A stretch of DNA of 64,000 nucleotides, taken from contig JASANG010003295.1 in assembly GCA_030248215.1 (NCBI GenBank), positions 43,112 to 107,111 of the forward strand, given 5' to 3'. The position numbers and the translations under genes are program-made. The stretch is from Enoplolaimus lenunculus (Eukaryota > Nematoda > Enoplea > Enoplida > Thoracostomopsidae). Under the pieces are notes generated by a model that saw nothing but the letters and a program-made list of their open reading frames with translations, ran no database searches and had not been told where the DNA came from. Position 1 is the stretch's first letter. Every line of letters starts with the position of its first letter. Shown here one piece after another: positions 12,729 through 28,000 of the stretch.

Positions 12729-15700
12729 TACGCATTTTGACCGATTTCGCATTACATGCAATTAGCATATGTAACTTCCTAATTAGATACTTAAATTATA
12801 CTCACGCCGACACATTATTTTCCTCGACCCACAGCGAATTCGATTGTAAACTAATCGCAACTATTACGTTTCCCTATGCGCGTATTTATCGCGTAGCTCG
12901 CCTTGACTACAACACAGCCGCCGTCTACACAAAATTTCCAGCGCAAACGGCTAAAATAAGCCACCATCAAGCGTTTTAGCACCGTTTTCTCACTACCGAA
13001 CACGAGTGAAACTCTTTAGTTTTCCAGTAGCGAACGCAAAAGCGTCGTTATTCACAGAACTGAGCAATTGACGGCAACACTAAAGACACTGCATCCGTCA
13101 TTCGAGTCCTGTGTTGCTTGGAGTTTACAAAAAAACAAATTTTGTATGGCATTTTTGAACCTGTACTATTTAACGCGTCTAAAAGTTGACGCAAAAATAT
13201 ATTCTCTGAATATTCAAAAAAACCACCTCCACTGTAGTGTAGATTGGATAATAAGCGTTTTTCAAGAGTTTCTACAATTCAAAACTGCAAATATACTAGC
13301 AAATAGGCTTGTCAAGCAATATCTGACAATATATATTCGAAATTGCTTCAGTATATAACTCGGGCCCGTAGTCAAGGGGGGGGGCAGCATAAGCTCGCTC
13401 AGCATCCCCCCTAGAAAATTTTTTCGCCCCCTAGAACATTTTCAGTGTTGCTTGTAAATCATTGAAAAACCCTTGAATAAACCGCTTGAAAAAATTTTGC
13501 CTCCCCCCCTAGCAAGTGGAGCAGGCTGCGGACTGTTATAACTCAAAATATACACACAAATCCAAGATAACATCGAAAGCGTAAGCACGGTACAAAACGG
13601 AACTGAATTATACCAGAACCGGAACTGGAAAATTTCAAAGTCAACACTGCATACTCAGTACTTTACGTACAGTATGCAGCGGATCGTTTTCAAGTATTTC
13701 CATGTGTTCGAATACACATGACATTCATTTGCCTATGATAATTTCTATGCCATATCTAAGAAATACGTGCTGAGTAAACTGATATAAGCATCGGTTGTTA
13801 TGCAAACGTAAAAATGATCCAGGAAAATTTCACACACATAATTAAGAAATCATACCAACAAGAAACGATGACAAAATTCCGATTTTGATTCCAACTACAT
13901 TCAAAAACCGGGATTGAACCTGGTTTTGAATCGAAATCGCCAATCCCGTACGCACCGCCGTCCTGGCGTACAAAACCTATCGCGCTTAGTCGGTTTATAT
14001 GGTGCAAAACAATCGCCAGGAGAAACACAATAAGCAAAAAGCGTTCGCCGCTAACCTGACATATTTGAACCGGTCATGATACCCGTAACGGACGGAAAAT
14101 AAATTGCAAGCAGTACGAAAAATGTCGTAGTCAAATCTTGAACAACTTCCGTACGTTTATTCCCATGGACACCAGGTGTCGCTTGTCCTTCATCCATATA
14201 CTTTGGCATCAAATTATCTATAAAATCAATCAAATATATACAACAATATCATTCATGTACTTACATATCAATCGATATTACCAAGAGTGCATGATACAAG
14301 AGTGTCCAACTCTTTGGGTTCCACATGGTAGAAAATGTACCACCGGGTGTTGCGTTTTCGGTCGACCCACCTTGTTTAGAAGGGGGATGGTTGCTGTCAC
14401 ATACAATAACCTTAACTTAAATTAATTTATAAGCAGAGCAATTTGTTGCCGAATACATACGTAATGTGTCATGGTTCGCATAGGTTGTACCGCCTTCTAA
14501 ATAAACGGGGGTAGGCCAAAAATGCAACGCGTGCAGGATACATTCTTTTCTAAATAGAATGCACCCAGTTGCATACTCTTATTAATATGCATCAATTCTT
14601 GATATTACGCACCAGGGTTCCATCACGAATAAAATTTTTCGGGAACAACAGCAACACGAATTGAACGTATGTTGTTGTTGTTGTTCCAGAAAAATTCTAT
14701 TCTTGATGGAACCCTGGGGTGCGTAATGTACGTATGTTGTTGGAACAGAAACCAAAATTAAAACACGTAAAATTGTCAACACCGAATTACTGTTTTTACT
14801 TTTTAGAGCGTAAATCAGTCAAAACGTGCGTTAAACGAGTGTCTCATCATGTTTTTGGTTTTTCCGTTTCATCACTCGGTCAAAATTCAGTCCACCAAAC
14901 ATTTCAATTGAACAACTGATTAACTAATGCATGCTCCACAATTAAAAATGTGGCTTGGTGGAAAATTGAATTTCAATTCCAGAAAAAGGCCAAATTTAGA
15001 CATGTGAAATTTTCGTGTATTGGAATTGAAATAAATTTTCAATCAATAAAATTCACTCAAAGCGTTTTTAAGAATTGAATAAAATTTCAATTCCATAACA
15101 CGCATCGGGAATTGAACAAAAACCTGAAATTGAGATGTGGAATTGACGCCAAAATTTTTCACCACCTCACAGTTTTAATTGTGGAGCATGCATAAAGTGA
15201 ACGAGATCATGAAAGGCATGAAGTTCGACTAATACGGATTGCGCTATGCTCGACTCTCCGGCGCCATCCGTAACCGTCCGTCATCCGTACGGTGCCGTCC
15301 GTCACCGTTCGTTCGGACCATACGTTATCGTACGTGAGTTCGTTGCGTGCGATACCGCACGGGTGACGGACAGCGCCGTACGGGTGACGGATGGCGCCGC
15401 ACGGTGACGGCCGGCACCGCACGGGTGACGGACAGCGCCGTACGGGTGACGGATGGCGCCGCACGGTGACGGCCGGCGCCGTACGGGTGACGGACAGCGC
15501 CGTACGGGTGACGGATGGCGCCGCACGGTGACGGCCGGCACCGCACGGGTGACGGACGGCGCCGGAATTCAACAAACGTATACCGCAATCCTTACTTTGT
15601 AACTGCAATATTTTTTACGTTTATATAAACGATTTGGCACAATGCCGTAAAATACCGATTTTCTTGTCTCACAGCAATATCGGGAACAGGGCCCGAAATT

Positions 15701-17218
15701 AAATTTTTCGATGGAACTTCGGGCAGAACAACAATTCCGGTTGAAGCCTACTACGTATCCGGCTGCATCCAACCGAAAGTGAAGAACACTGGAGTCGGTG
15801 ATCTAAGCGTAAGAATGAGTCTATACCTAAGCCTAAGCCTAAGCCTAAACCGAAGCGTAAGAATGAGTCTATACCTAAGTCTAAACGTAAGAATGAGTCT
15901 ATACCTAAGCCTAAGCTTAAGCAAAAATATTAGTTTAAAGCTTGCCCTGTTCTATACATGGGTCCGTATTATAAATTAAGTACAAACAAACTCTAATAAA
16001 AGTGTCAGTTTAATATTGCTAACGGTACCAGAGTGGCATCCAATACACTTTACTAACCACCCGGATACATTTAAATTTTCTCTCGCCCGAAAAGCAAGAT
16101 TCAACACATCAGGGTGCAACCGGAATTACAATTTACCGGAACCGGAACCGGAAGGTGAAAAAATGCCGGAACCGGAACCGGAATTCCGGTTGCACCCTGC
16201 AACACACATACATACACTACATTCATACTCATATATACATCTCTACATATACGTAACTAATATAAATAAATTTACATAAAAACATCCAAATATTATAGAA
16301 ATCCCTAATTATTAATATTACTCAACTCTCGGTATTAAATTTCACCCCTCCCACCTTATACCTCGCTACCCTACCAACAATTACCATCACCGTTCCTTTT
16401 AACCGGCTCACCATTAAAATATTTGTAGCCATAATCTTCTCTCACCCCGCGCTCTCAATCTTACCATCTCATTAAGAAGCCCCGAGAGAGACAAAAACCC
16501 TACCCTCACAAACCCTCAAAAACAATATATACATTGTGTACAATGTATGCGATATTTGATACAACTTACAGCCGCCATATACGACATCATTGTCTCGACC
16601 AGTTTACGACTTAGTCGTCTCAAACTATAATTCAAAGATAAAGCGTTCAAAAATACACGAACCGCAACAGCTGATATCCAATGCCGACAGAAGCCCCCCA
16701 AAGCCAGGTCACATAAGCTGGGAAGGGGCGCGGGGGGTGAAAGTGCGATATCCGTATATAAAAGTGAACCAAACCACGCGAGCGACGCGGACGAAACGCC
16801 AAATGCAATTTTAATAATTGATTTTAAAATAAGAACAACACCGTACAAATTTTTAATTTTTAATACAAAATTTAACAAATTTTTAATTTTTAATACAAAA
16901 TTTACTAAACTCGACGATAATTACGATAGCACTAACCCGTAACATCCGTTGGCTACAGTCCTTACACTCTGAACATTATGACAATTAATACGAATGGTTC
17001 ATACATACAGTGCTCGCGACCTATGTATATATGTTCCAAAAACAACAAGAACAACAACAAGAACAAGAACAAGAACAACAACAACAATAATAATAACGAC
17101 AACAACAGCAACAACAACAACAACAACAACAACAACAAAAACAACAACAATAACAACAACAACAACAACAACAACAAACAACTACTACTACTACTACTAC
17201 TACTACAAAAACAGCAGC

Positions 17219-17289
<71 letters not shown>

Positions 17290-20200
17290 ACAACAACAAA
17301 CAACAACAACAACAACAACAAACACAAGAACAAGAACAACACAAGAACAACAACAACAACAAAAACAACAACAAACACAACACCAACAAGAAGAACAAGA
17401 ACAACAACAAGAACAACAACAAAACAAAACAAGAACAACAAAAACAAAAACAACAACAACAACAATAACAACAACAACAACAAGAACAACAACAAACAAC
17501 AATAAACAACAAAAGCAACAACAAACAACAACAACAACAAACAACAACAACAACAAACAACACTGTATTCACCATACCATAAACCCGCAGTCAAACTGTC
17601 AAACCGTCCGAGACAAAAACCAGATAATTTATGCAATTATTTTTGTCGCCGCTTAAAAATGGTTTTCATCGACAATAAATTTATTATCTGCTCAATAATA
17701 ATAATAATTAATAATAATAATAGAAAATAATTAATAATAATAATAATAAATAATAACCGGATCCGGAATTTTTCAAAACTAAAACCAGGACGCGGAAGTT
17801 TATTGTTGGCAGTGAAAATGCCTGAAATAACTGAATCCGGATGCAATTCTAAAGATCAGTGAGTATAATAATAAAACGGAAACGAAACCGGAAACGCAAA
17901 GTAATCTTGATATTCTATAGCAATCGAATGGCGACAAATACTGCATTCACATACAGGGAACCGGATATCCGGTTACGCCTTATTCTGAAGAAATAACACT
18001 AAACCAGTCGTAGTGGAACTACATGCATTTAAGCTAGGTCGTCTTACTGATAGTATGCTCAAATGTAATAATTGAAATAGTTAAAGTTAAAATGGAAATT
18101 AGCGAGAATCTCATATATTTGCCACTATAGAAAGTTCGGCCAATGTAAAGAACATGGGCGGAACAGTAGTATAAGCATATTCCTAAGCCTAAGCCTAAGC
18201 GTAAGAATGAGCACATTCCTAAGCCTAAGCCTAGGCATAAGAATGAGCATAATCCTAAGCCAACGCCTAAGCGTAAGAATGAGCATATTCCTAAGCCTAA
18301 GCCTAAGCCAAGCAAAAAAATAAGTCTAAAGCTTAAGCTTACTTTTTTCTAGTCCCACAGAACAACGTTCCGCCATTGATCTTAACGTGGGCCGAAAGTT
18401 CGTTCTGAGCCTACAATAAGAACAGGTATCACATGCTAATTAGCGAGTAGCTAACTAATCATTAACTGTTCCAATTTCCAAACGCCATCCTCAACTCAAC
18501 AACCATAGCTGACACAGTTAATATTCAAATCAGTTAACAGCAAAACTATTCATTTATCTGCTATCAACGGTACGTAAACCGTTTTTGCAAATTTCTCGCA
18601 TCCAAAATCCTTTAGTACTGAAATAAAACCGCTTACAACCCTAATACGTACGTAATTAATCCAATTATGCACCAAGACATAATTTAGGCTTAACGCCTTA
18701 AGCGTAGATGCTAATTGGTTAGTAACTCGATATTCGTTTGTCTGTTTATGAGATATGTAAATATTTCATTCGGATTGCTCGCACTCAAAACCTTTTAGTA
18801 GTGAAATCAGATTGCTTGTAACCGTAAATAATTAATGAAATAATGTAAAATGTTTTTATTCAGGCTCAACCAACAAGACAAATTAGCCTGTAACTCATAA
18901 ACTGCTTTGAGTTTTTAAATTTAAAACCCTAATACTAGGTTAACACCTCCCAATGATAAGCTTTCAATAAAAACGTGTATCAAAATCCGTTCGGCGGTTT
19001 TGAACATTCGCCACGCAGGCAGACGCCGAGTACAAAACATAAAACGCTTCGCCAAACCCTGAGCTTCGTTCGGAGTTTCGCTCCGCTCAAAATGCAACTA
19101 TGTTTCCTGAAAATAATTTTCAACCCCTCATGGAAAAAAATTACCACTACGCTTCTGTATACAAGTTACATAATATCTATATTCAAAATAGACCTATATA
19201 CATACATACATAATAACATCTACAATATACATAACTACGTAATAATAAAAACACATTTCATCGCAAAAAACACCGTTTTTAACACAGGAATTGCTTCAAG
19301 TTGCAAAAAAAGCAATAAAATTCGAGGTGTATAACGAAGCACATCGTTCGATTCGGCAGTTGCCATCATAAAACCTGTAACCTCGTGTACAAATCAGCTG
19401 CAAACTGTAACATTTCTGTCAGCAACCAAAAATATAAAATACCATAATAACAATAATTTAATGACGCAAAAGGTAAAAGCGTTGAAATTTTTCAAAAATA
19501 ATATTTTCCAAGCCCAGGCACTGTGTATCGGTTAACGCAAAATCGCTGCATTTACAGCAGTGGATCATCAAAAACTCGACAAATATACGTATTGTAGTCC
19601 GTTTTAGTAAACATGCATTCTAAACAAGACAAAATCTGCCTATACAGCAGGACTTCATTGGAATTTCCCATTCCGGCAAACATTCCTCCACAAATTCGAT
19701 TCGTTTGCGTCCAAAAAAATTGTCAAAACCTGTTCATATTCCGGTACAATTTCGTTCCTGTTGACAGTGTTTTGGTGAAGCAAAGCATAGCCTTATATTT
19801 CAGAAAAATTTGAATAATTTTTTAAACAAACAATTACTACTACGCACACAGGTCTTGTATTCCAATTAAAACAGCATAGAATTCGTGCCAACAAGCGGTA
19901 TAATATACAGCGTTTTGAAAAATAGCTTAAACGGGCACAACGATAAATCCCACATTTTTAGAGAAATTCGATATTACACAGAAAAATTGATAGCGTGTCT
20001 ATGTACTGAAACGTGCTAACAAACCAATATCAGAACGCAAAGCTGTATTCAAGCGTATGTTTTCAATTATTCACTGAATGAAACTGCATTTAAAACTCAC
20101 CATTAAAATATTAACGTAATCCAATATTTGAATCGATATTCATATCTTTTATACTCATCGTTGTCTTAAACTGTTCCTTAAGTTGTTCGGTCGAGTAACA

Positions 20201-23200
20201 GTTAACGGTGCCATTTCACAGGGATCGGGCTTACGCAAGCCAAAATGTAATTCGTGCATTCTGAGTAACGCACAATCAAGTAAGCCAATTTAACTTCGTA
20301 CACAATCAAAGTTGAGGTCAAATTAATATCTAACAATAAATTACAAAAGTTTTCTCTTGGACACACTTTCTACAAGATTTATCATTCAGGATTAGGTTTA
20401 AGCTAACGTAAAGGCTTGCAAAAAAACTTTAGGTGTTTAGTCTTAGATATGTCTTTTCTGAATTACAAGTCTAAGCCTATGCCTGAGCGTCAGCCTGTGG
20501 GAGAAGTGTACCAGAGTCCAAAAAGTTAAAACATTGCGCCATACGCAAAAACCCTAGCGGCTATGTTTAGAGATCAAAATCCAATTTCAAGCATGTCACA
20601 AAATTTACAAAATATTGCAACGTAATTTTCTGAGTCCTAAAGACACTATTCAAAAATGTTCACTGATTTTGATTTAAGATCCATCAAAACCATGCTAGTT
20701 TTATGTCTATAACTCAATATCCTCTGACATTTAAAACCCTATCTGCAAGCTCTACCCCACTCAGTTCTTAGTCCACAATCTCATATGAGTATAACAATAA
20801 TAACCAATTAGTGATTGGTTTTCAAACTGACGAACTCCTACAATTGCGGAACTCAAAACTGACACAGAAATTGTAGAGCTAAGTACCAAAATGTGAAAAA
20901 TATGCCTGAATTTCAAACTTCGTCATTCAGGTTCGAAAACCATAAAACCTATCAGCACCTGAGGCTGGTTTCTAAGCCCATATGAGAATACTACGTACTG
21001 ACACTGACTTACCCAAAAACACGCCAGACGCAATCCCAGGCATAGCAGGTATCGTTCGAACGTCGTTTTCAGTGAACGCAGGACTGCACACACCATCAGT
21101 TGCATTACAGTATGCTTTATACAAAGGACAAGGGAATACAGACGAACCGCTGCCACAAGTCGCATTTTGGTTACAGTACGACACACCGTTAACAACATAG
21201 GCATCGTAGCGAAATAACGTATCACCAGCGACACATACACTAAACAACACAAAACATGACTATCATGAAAGACTACCTCAAACGATTTAAGAGAGTAAAC
21301 ACCTTTAATTTCTTGCAACATTAAACTATACATTGGCTTAAGCCTAACCGTAACTCTGAACACAGCCATGTGTGAGTGGGTGGGAGGCAGTAAACATTTC
21401 ACCACGTTACCTTGGACTGCGCGCAGGACTAGCAACAAATCCGCCAATATACACTGACAATATTGAAACGATAACACAAAACAGCGACACCGGAGCAAAA
21501 AGTTGAACAAAGCGAACGCCAAGTGCAACAATCACAAATTCAACTAAAACTAATGCAGTCGCGTATACGCGTGTACTATTGATCACTTCGTCGTGTTCGC
21601 CGAATAACAACAGTTTGGGTGCGATGAATTTCTAAAACGAATAATAAACAAAATTAAGAACAACATTGGTGATACGTGTTGTATCTTTTAAACCAGCTGA
21701 TCGTAAGCTTCAAAATTTTGCAAACATTTCAAAATCCATCTGCTCTACTACTGTTCACATTTTCAGATCCGTAACATCAAGAGGGCGTCAGTGTGAACAT
21801 CTCTCACTAGCTAACTGGTGATAGGTACAACGGCACCCCAAATGAAGTAATACATAACGTTCTCTTGTTACAACTATTTTAAGATCACCCACTTTAGCTG
21901 TATCTCGGCTCTTGCGCGTTTCCGTAACTAATGAATATAAAGCGGTTTATACACGATTGGGTTCCAACCATTAGATCAACCAGTATACGATTAATCATTG
22001 AACTTTTTTGATGAATTTTTAAAGCACTACAGGGTCTGGATACTATTAAACTCAGGAACTTCATAAAAATTCTTCAAAATAACAGTTCAGCATTCCAATT
22101 TACAGAGAAAAATGACACACTTATCTAACGATAAACCATGAAAAGAGACAAAATTATCGCAAAATTTTATTTCACACGCTAAAATTTCATAGTCCTATGA
22201 TATCAGTAAAATTATAAACTAACCGGTACCGGTAAAAAATCCAGGTTATTCAACTATCGATTCTGTTTCCGATAGTTTTATAATGCGGTCACACCCTGAC
22301 ACCGAGAGCTAGCTACTAAACTCAGTTTTACAATTTCGGCCCAAATAATATATTTCACATTATCAAAAAATCTACCAGCAAAATTTCAACGCCACCAACG
22401 AGATACATCGCGACCGCAACTGCGTTTGCCAAATAGAACAATATGCCAACTGCGCTGCCGAATTCTGGACCCAAATTGCGCGATATCATAAAATAAGAGC
22501 CTCCGCCTGAAAAACAAATACACCGGCTGCAAAAAAAGCGTTCACAACCAAATAAAACCAAGGCTATGGTTCATATTTCTTTTAGTTAAAGGCTATCAAA
22601 CATTGGAACTACCAAGTCTACTGCGACAAAACGTCACATCACACCACCGTTAAAGAGCCCAAACCACAAAATGCTTAATAATGAGTAAGTAAAACGCATC
22701 TACGTATTTGTTTGCTTCTAAGCCAAAAGACACAACCTCACTTGATTAAGAAATCTTTCAAATTCGGTATATCGGCCAGCATTTTGTATCAACAATAAAA
22801 ACTTCAAACTTACTTTCAACCACTCCGTTGGTTGCGATTGCACTCATCGAAAAGCTCGTCAGGAATGTCTGAAATAGAAATAGCAACAACGATATTGTGA
22901 AACACCAAAATAATCATAGTATTTTTTTGAAATTCCAATTCTGTGTGCAAAAACGTGTTTCATGGTTTTCGTTTTGATATTCATTCATCATGTCAGCATT
23001 ATCTACAACGATATATTCGTTCCCTGCAAATTTATTCATCGACTCTTCGTAGTTCCCACCCACAGGCTTAGGCTTGGGCTTTTAGGCTCAGGAAAACGCT
23101 TATCTAAGCCTAAGACTTAATTCTAAATGCGGAGGAAGGGCGCAAGAGCCAATTCTTCATCGAGACAGAGGCGTAAGTCCAGAAAGTATCACACCAAACC

Positions 23201-24995
23201 GTAACAGTCTCGCTCATGTTTATGTCCGCCGTATCGCTCCTTCCCTCAATATTTTTCTCACGTGCACTAGAAATTGATCTCAGAAATCACACAATCGCCA
23301 AAAACATCCAGCGTACTAATTTGGCTCAGTGTTTTAATTAGCTACCACTTACCGTCAAACAACAGATGAAAACAATAAGCGACGCTTCCAATACTCCAGC
23401 AGACCCGACAATCCAGTACAAACGTAGAAACATTATGATGCCGAAAATGTGTTGAATCGTTGGCAAATAAACGCCAAGAAGCACGCCGAGTTTGACTTTC
23501 TGAAATAAAATTACAATAATTTCACTCTAACTATACATATATACAATCTCAATAATACGTCCCGTTTTACGCTGCCATCAGCCTGCGTTCGCCCAAAAAT
23601 AATTCGAATTGAAAATTTTTTCGCATATTCGATATTTTCACGACCTCCCATGATCATTCCACACCCAAATTTAAATTTTCGTGAAATTTCACTCCTTTAA
23701 GTCCTAAAGTCCACAAATCAAAAACTTTTTGCCGACAGTAATTTTCCAAAATTTACTTACATCATTTTGCGCAGCTTACGGCGCTGAGCTGACCTGGACG
23801 TTGTTCAACTTTCACCATCAAAACACTATATACTTTACGAGTATTAATCCAGCAGGGACCACCCCCAAATCATCGAGGGGTCCCCAATTCAGTTTTACGA
23901 CCCTAACTCGTCAACCAATTTTCGAATTGCACAAAGTTTAGCACCAACCAATTTAATTCCGCGCCGCAAGCTGCATAATATAATGGATGTTTTTAAAAAG
24001 GTTTCGAAATCAATTCTTTTCAGCATTTAGGGCATGAAAATCTGAAGACCTCACAAAATCGAGTTGTTCAAGAACGCTTGTTCTGACTATTCTATAGTCG
24101 CAACCGATATTCACTCAAAACCGTTCCACCATAAAACATCCCGATCGTCAAGTAAGGATTGCGCTATACATGACGTCCGGCGTCATTCGTCACCGGTGGG
24201 TCACCCGGACAGCGCCGTCCGTCACCGGTGGGTCACCCGGACAGCGCCGTCCGTCACCGGTGGGTCACCCGGACAGCGCCGTCCGTCACCGGTGGGTCAC
24301 CCGGACAACGCCGTCCATCACCGGTGGCTCACCCGTACGGCGCCGTCCGTCATCATCCGTCACGATACGTTATCGTAAATGAGTTATTTGCGTACGATAC
24401 CGCACGGTGACGGACAGCGCCGCACGTCAACAAAAGTATAGCGCAAACATAACTCAGGCATTTAGCCAAATTTTCCATAATTTTTACACTATGTACTAAT
24501 ATTTCCTCCGCCTAAGCAAAACGTTACCGTATACTGTTCATTTATAATCCGAATTCAAATACGTAATATATATCATACGTACGCATCCATCAGAGACACT
24601 CACGGCAGGGGGGGGGGGGCGGGCGGTCTTCCCGAAATTTTTCACAAACCGTTAAAGGTTTAGAACAAATGCGACTTTACAACATGTTCGAAAGTATAAA
24701 AAAATAGTATCTAAAAGCCCGACCCTCCGTTCCCGTCCGAAAAAATTCCTGGGATCACAAACGGCATCCATATCTTTCTTGAAAATTCGAATATACCTAT
24801 ACAAGACTTTGCTACTTGCCAAGCGCTGTGAGATACATAGGTGCTACGAGCGAAATTAATTATATCTGTTACAAAATCATATTCTTGCTTTATGACCGTG
24901 ACCGATGCCTCAAGGAAAATTTTTCTGAATCTGGGTAAATTCAACTACGCATAGTTTTTCCCTTTGTGTACATATCAATTCTGAGCACATTGCTC

Positions 24996-25069
<74 letters not shown>

Positions 25070-28000
25070 TTATACATACATCTGTTATATAATTCTAAAC
25101 ACAACCATTGCTGACAACATTCTTCTGCTTTCCAACTGACCAAAATTTCACATTTGGCTCAAAAATGTCAAATTCAGGTCTCTGCGCCACATCAGTAGCT
25201 ATAACACCGAGTACTAAGATGAGTACACAATAGTTCACTGATAAAAATAAATTTTGACGCATGAATACCGGATATTTCTAGGCAAGTCAAGATGTTCAAG
25301 TTATGATATATATACTACTAAAGTAGAAAAAACAATTAATTACATTCGGTTACGGTAAAAAATTGACTATCCGGTAACGGATCCACTGTCCGGTAAGTTA
25401 ATATCCGGTCGCACCCTGGTATATTGCACACAGCGACCAGATATCCGGTACCGGTTTAATAATATGACAAAAAAACTAGCATCCGTATCCGGAAAAAACT
25501 TAGCGGATACCGAATATTTCCGGAAGTAGCCCAGAATGTCATAAAACACCTTTGTACATCCTAACATATTGTGAGTATATTTTACTGCAACTGAATTTGC
25601 GGTACCTAATAATTACGATAATGACGCCGCATATGACAGAAGAGGTCTTTGCGAATGGGCATATTATAACATCTTGATGCGATTACATTTCCTAGCAAGT
25701 CAAGAAGCTCAGCTCAAACTTTCCACACTGGCGCAAAAAGAAAAATTCAAGCCAACAATTAGATTAAATTCGGTAAACATATACCTGTGCGCGACTCAAA
25801 TAATTTCTGACAGTGCGTGGTAAACTAAAATGCTATACACGGTCAATATGCGGTTCCGGTATAAAATTCTGTATCCGGCTACGGTTTCGGTACACAAGAA
25901 ATTGATATCCGGTCGTGCCCTGGTCGTACCCTACTCTAGTATATCCTTCTTAAAACACTACCGACACAGTCTTACGCACGTACATACAACACGGTTTGAA
26001 GTCCAGCGTCACAGCATAAGCATCTCCAATCTCCATCCGGCGGATAGCAGAACCCAAACTGTATATACGTATATACGCGGCATACTACGGTGCACCAGCC
26101 ACTTATCATCGACCGCACGAGCACCGTTTTCTTTAAAACCGATTTATTTCTGTCCGCTAAACGTCTACCAAATCAATTCAGTGGTTTTATGTTTATTTTT
26201 TTCTCGAGGACCAACCGCAAAACTACACCCAAACCCTTGTAAGCCGGCAGAAAACTTTATCAAAACTACCGACTGCGTACAGCATGTCAGTCGTCAATCA
26301 CTTAATAATAATGTGTTCACTTCCTTTATAACCATATACGTATCTGCCAAACGCTTGTGTACATATAAACGTAACACAGCCTACAACAATAAAAATAAAC
26401 GTAACTGGGGTCAGAAAATCAGCTTAAAAAATGCGACAGTTGACCTTCAGAACCGCTTTTCGTTTCCAGCCAAAATATATATTTTTTACACCGAAACGAC
26501 TCACTAAATAATACACACTGGCGGATCCAAGTGGATAAGGCCATCCCGCCATAGCCACTCCAACAGAAATCAAAAAGTAAAAGTTTGATTTAAGGTTTAG
26601 CACTAAAATGGCATTTGATTTCGTGTTCGCTTTGCTGCCGAATTTTTTCTATATTCTATCTCACGCGCGGCTTCCCATCAGAAATTTCTAGATCCGACTC
26701 TAATATTACAGTAAGCACTGCAGCGGCAGTAGACAGACGTACAGGCGCCGCTGACGGATGGCGGATATACTGAACAATCTTTATTCTCGAAGACTATAAA
26801 CCGACCCAACAAATACGTAAACCAGTTTATCGGGCACACGCTAAACTTAAATTAGACACGGCTCACCAGACAACATTTTAACAGAATTGTCATGAATGTT
26901 TAACTACCATATAAATAATCGCACTAACATCACCAACGATGCTGAATGCGTTGTATATATACTTGTACAGTAATAAGCAATACAAGTACTTGAAATAACC
27001 TTTCAAAATGCACCACGTTTATTCTCAAGCTATGCTACATATTGCAACATCTAAAAATAAATACCCGGACTCAGATTTTTATACAAAGTAAACGCGGAGT
27101 CGTTGCCGGAAATGTTCAATGAAAACAGCCGGAATAACCGGATCCGGATGCAACTCTACTATATACGTAAGATAAATACGTACGTAATCACACTCGCACA
27201 TCAAACGTGTCAAAAAGTAGTGGACAACAACGCTCATAACGATGATATAGACGATATTGCAATAGCTCCTGACGGAACTCGGTTCATTACCATTGGTAAT
27301 TTTTTCATTTTACAGTTAGTTTAATTACACGCCGCTCGCTTTTAGTGCAGTTTTCTGTCATTTTCAGTTGGTAAATACAACCACTATTCGAAATTTTTAT
27401 TGAAGATAACTCCCTTTTTCCGAAATCGTGGCTTCGCCTCTGGTTCATAGTTCATTTTTCTGTGAATTTCTGGCTTCTCCACAGCGAGGGGGCCAGCACT
27501 ATTCGAAATTTTCATTTTCCCCTCGGCGAAAATTTTGCCGCCCCCAGGAAAGCCTCCCCGGCGAATTTTCGGCCGCCCCCCAGCAAAATGCCCCCCGGCA
27601 AATTTTTTTGCTGGGGGCCCCCAGGACTTTTCTAGGTGAAAAATTTTCAATGTTAAAACGTAAAGACCTGGAGTTCTTTTGAGGCGGACATTCGGCAAAA
27701 TACGATTTTATATTACGCTGAGTACTCATAATTTTTAATAGCGTTACAAATACCGGTAGTAACTAGTACAATTCAATAATGAACTGAAAAAAGCACAATT
27801 ATATTATAAAGACCGTTTCAGGGCATACAGCATTCGAAAGTACCTTGCAGCAACAAGTTCAACCCGCCTGAGCCTTATGATAAATTGAAGCTGTGACTAA
27901 TATACAACATATATATTAATCACAGTTTCAATTATAGATTATCTATATTTTATATAATTGTGCTTCTTTCAACTTCTGGTTAAGTTGTCAGTATATACGT

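Larger units (their letters stand above)
14218..21012 (-). other. KCC intron 8 (6.8 kb)
   Basis: Holds foldback MITEs, the first GC-rich satellite element, two TTAGGC-bearing elements, the CAA array and AT-rich sequence. From 18400 to 20900 I see only AT-rich sequence with weak TTAGGC remnants near 20390-20500. Confidence 0.8.

Noticed and set aside
15207-15608. Overlapping Arg/Pro/Ser-rich frames
   Set aside because: They are translations of the GC-rich satellite units, open in several frames because the unit lacks stops.
16962-17656. Long poly-Asn, poly-Gln, poly-Thr, poly-Val and poly-Cys frames on both strands
   Set aside because: They arise from one CAA-type microsatellite that is open in every frame; there is no conserved sequence on either side.
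24160-24420. CRISPR-like array of 32-bp repeats
   Set aside because: The repeats are directly tandem with no unique spacers, and the context is a eukaryotic mobile element.
25830-26507. 225-codon plus-strand open frame
   Set aside because: No domain, low-complexity-free but family-less composition, and it overlaps CCGG-type repeat sequence inside KCC intron 3.
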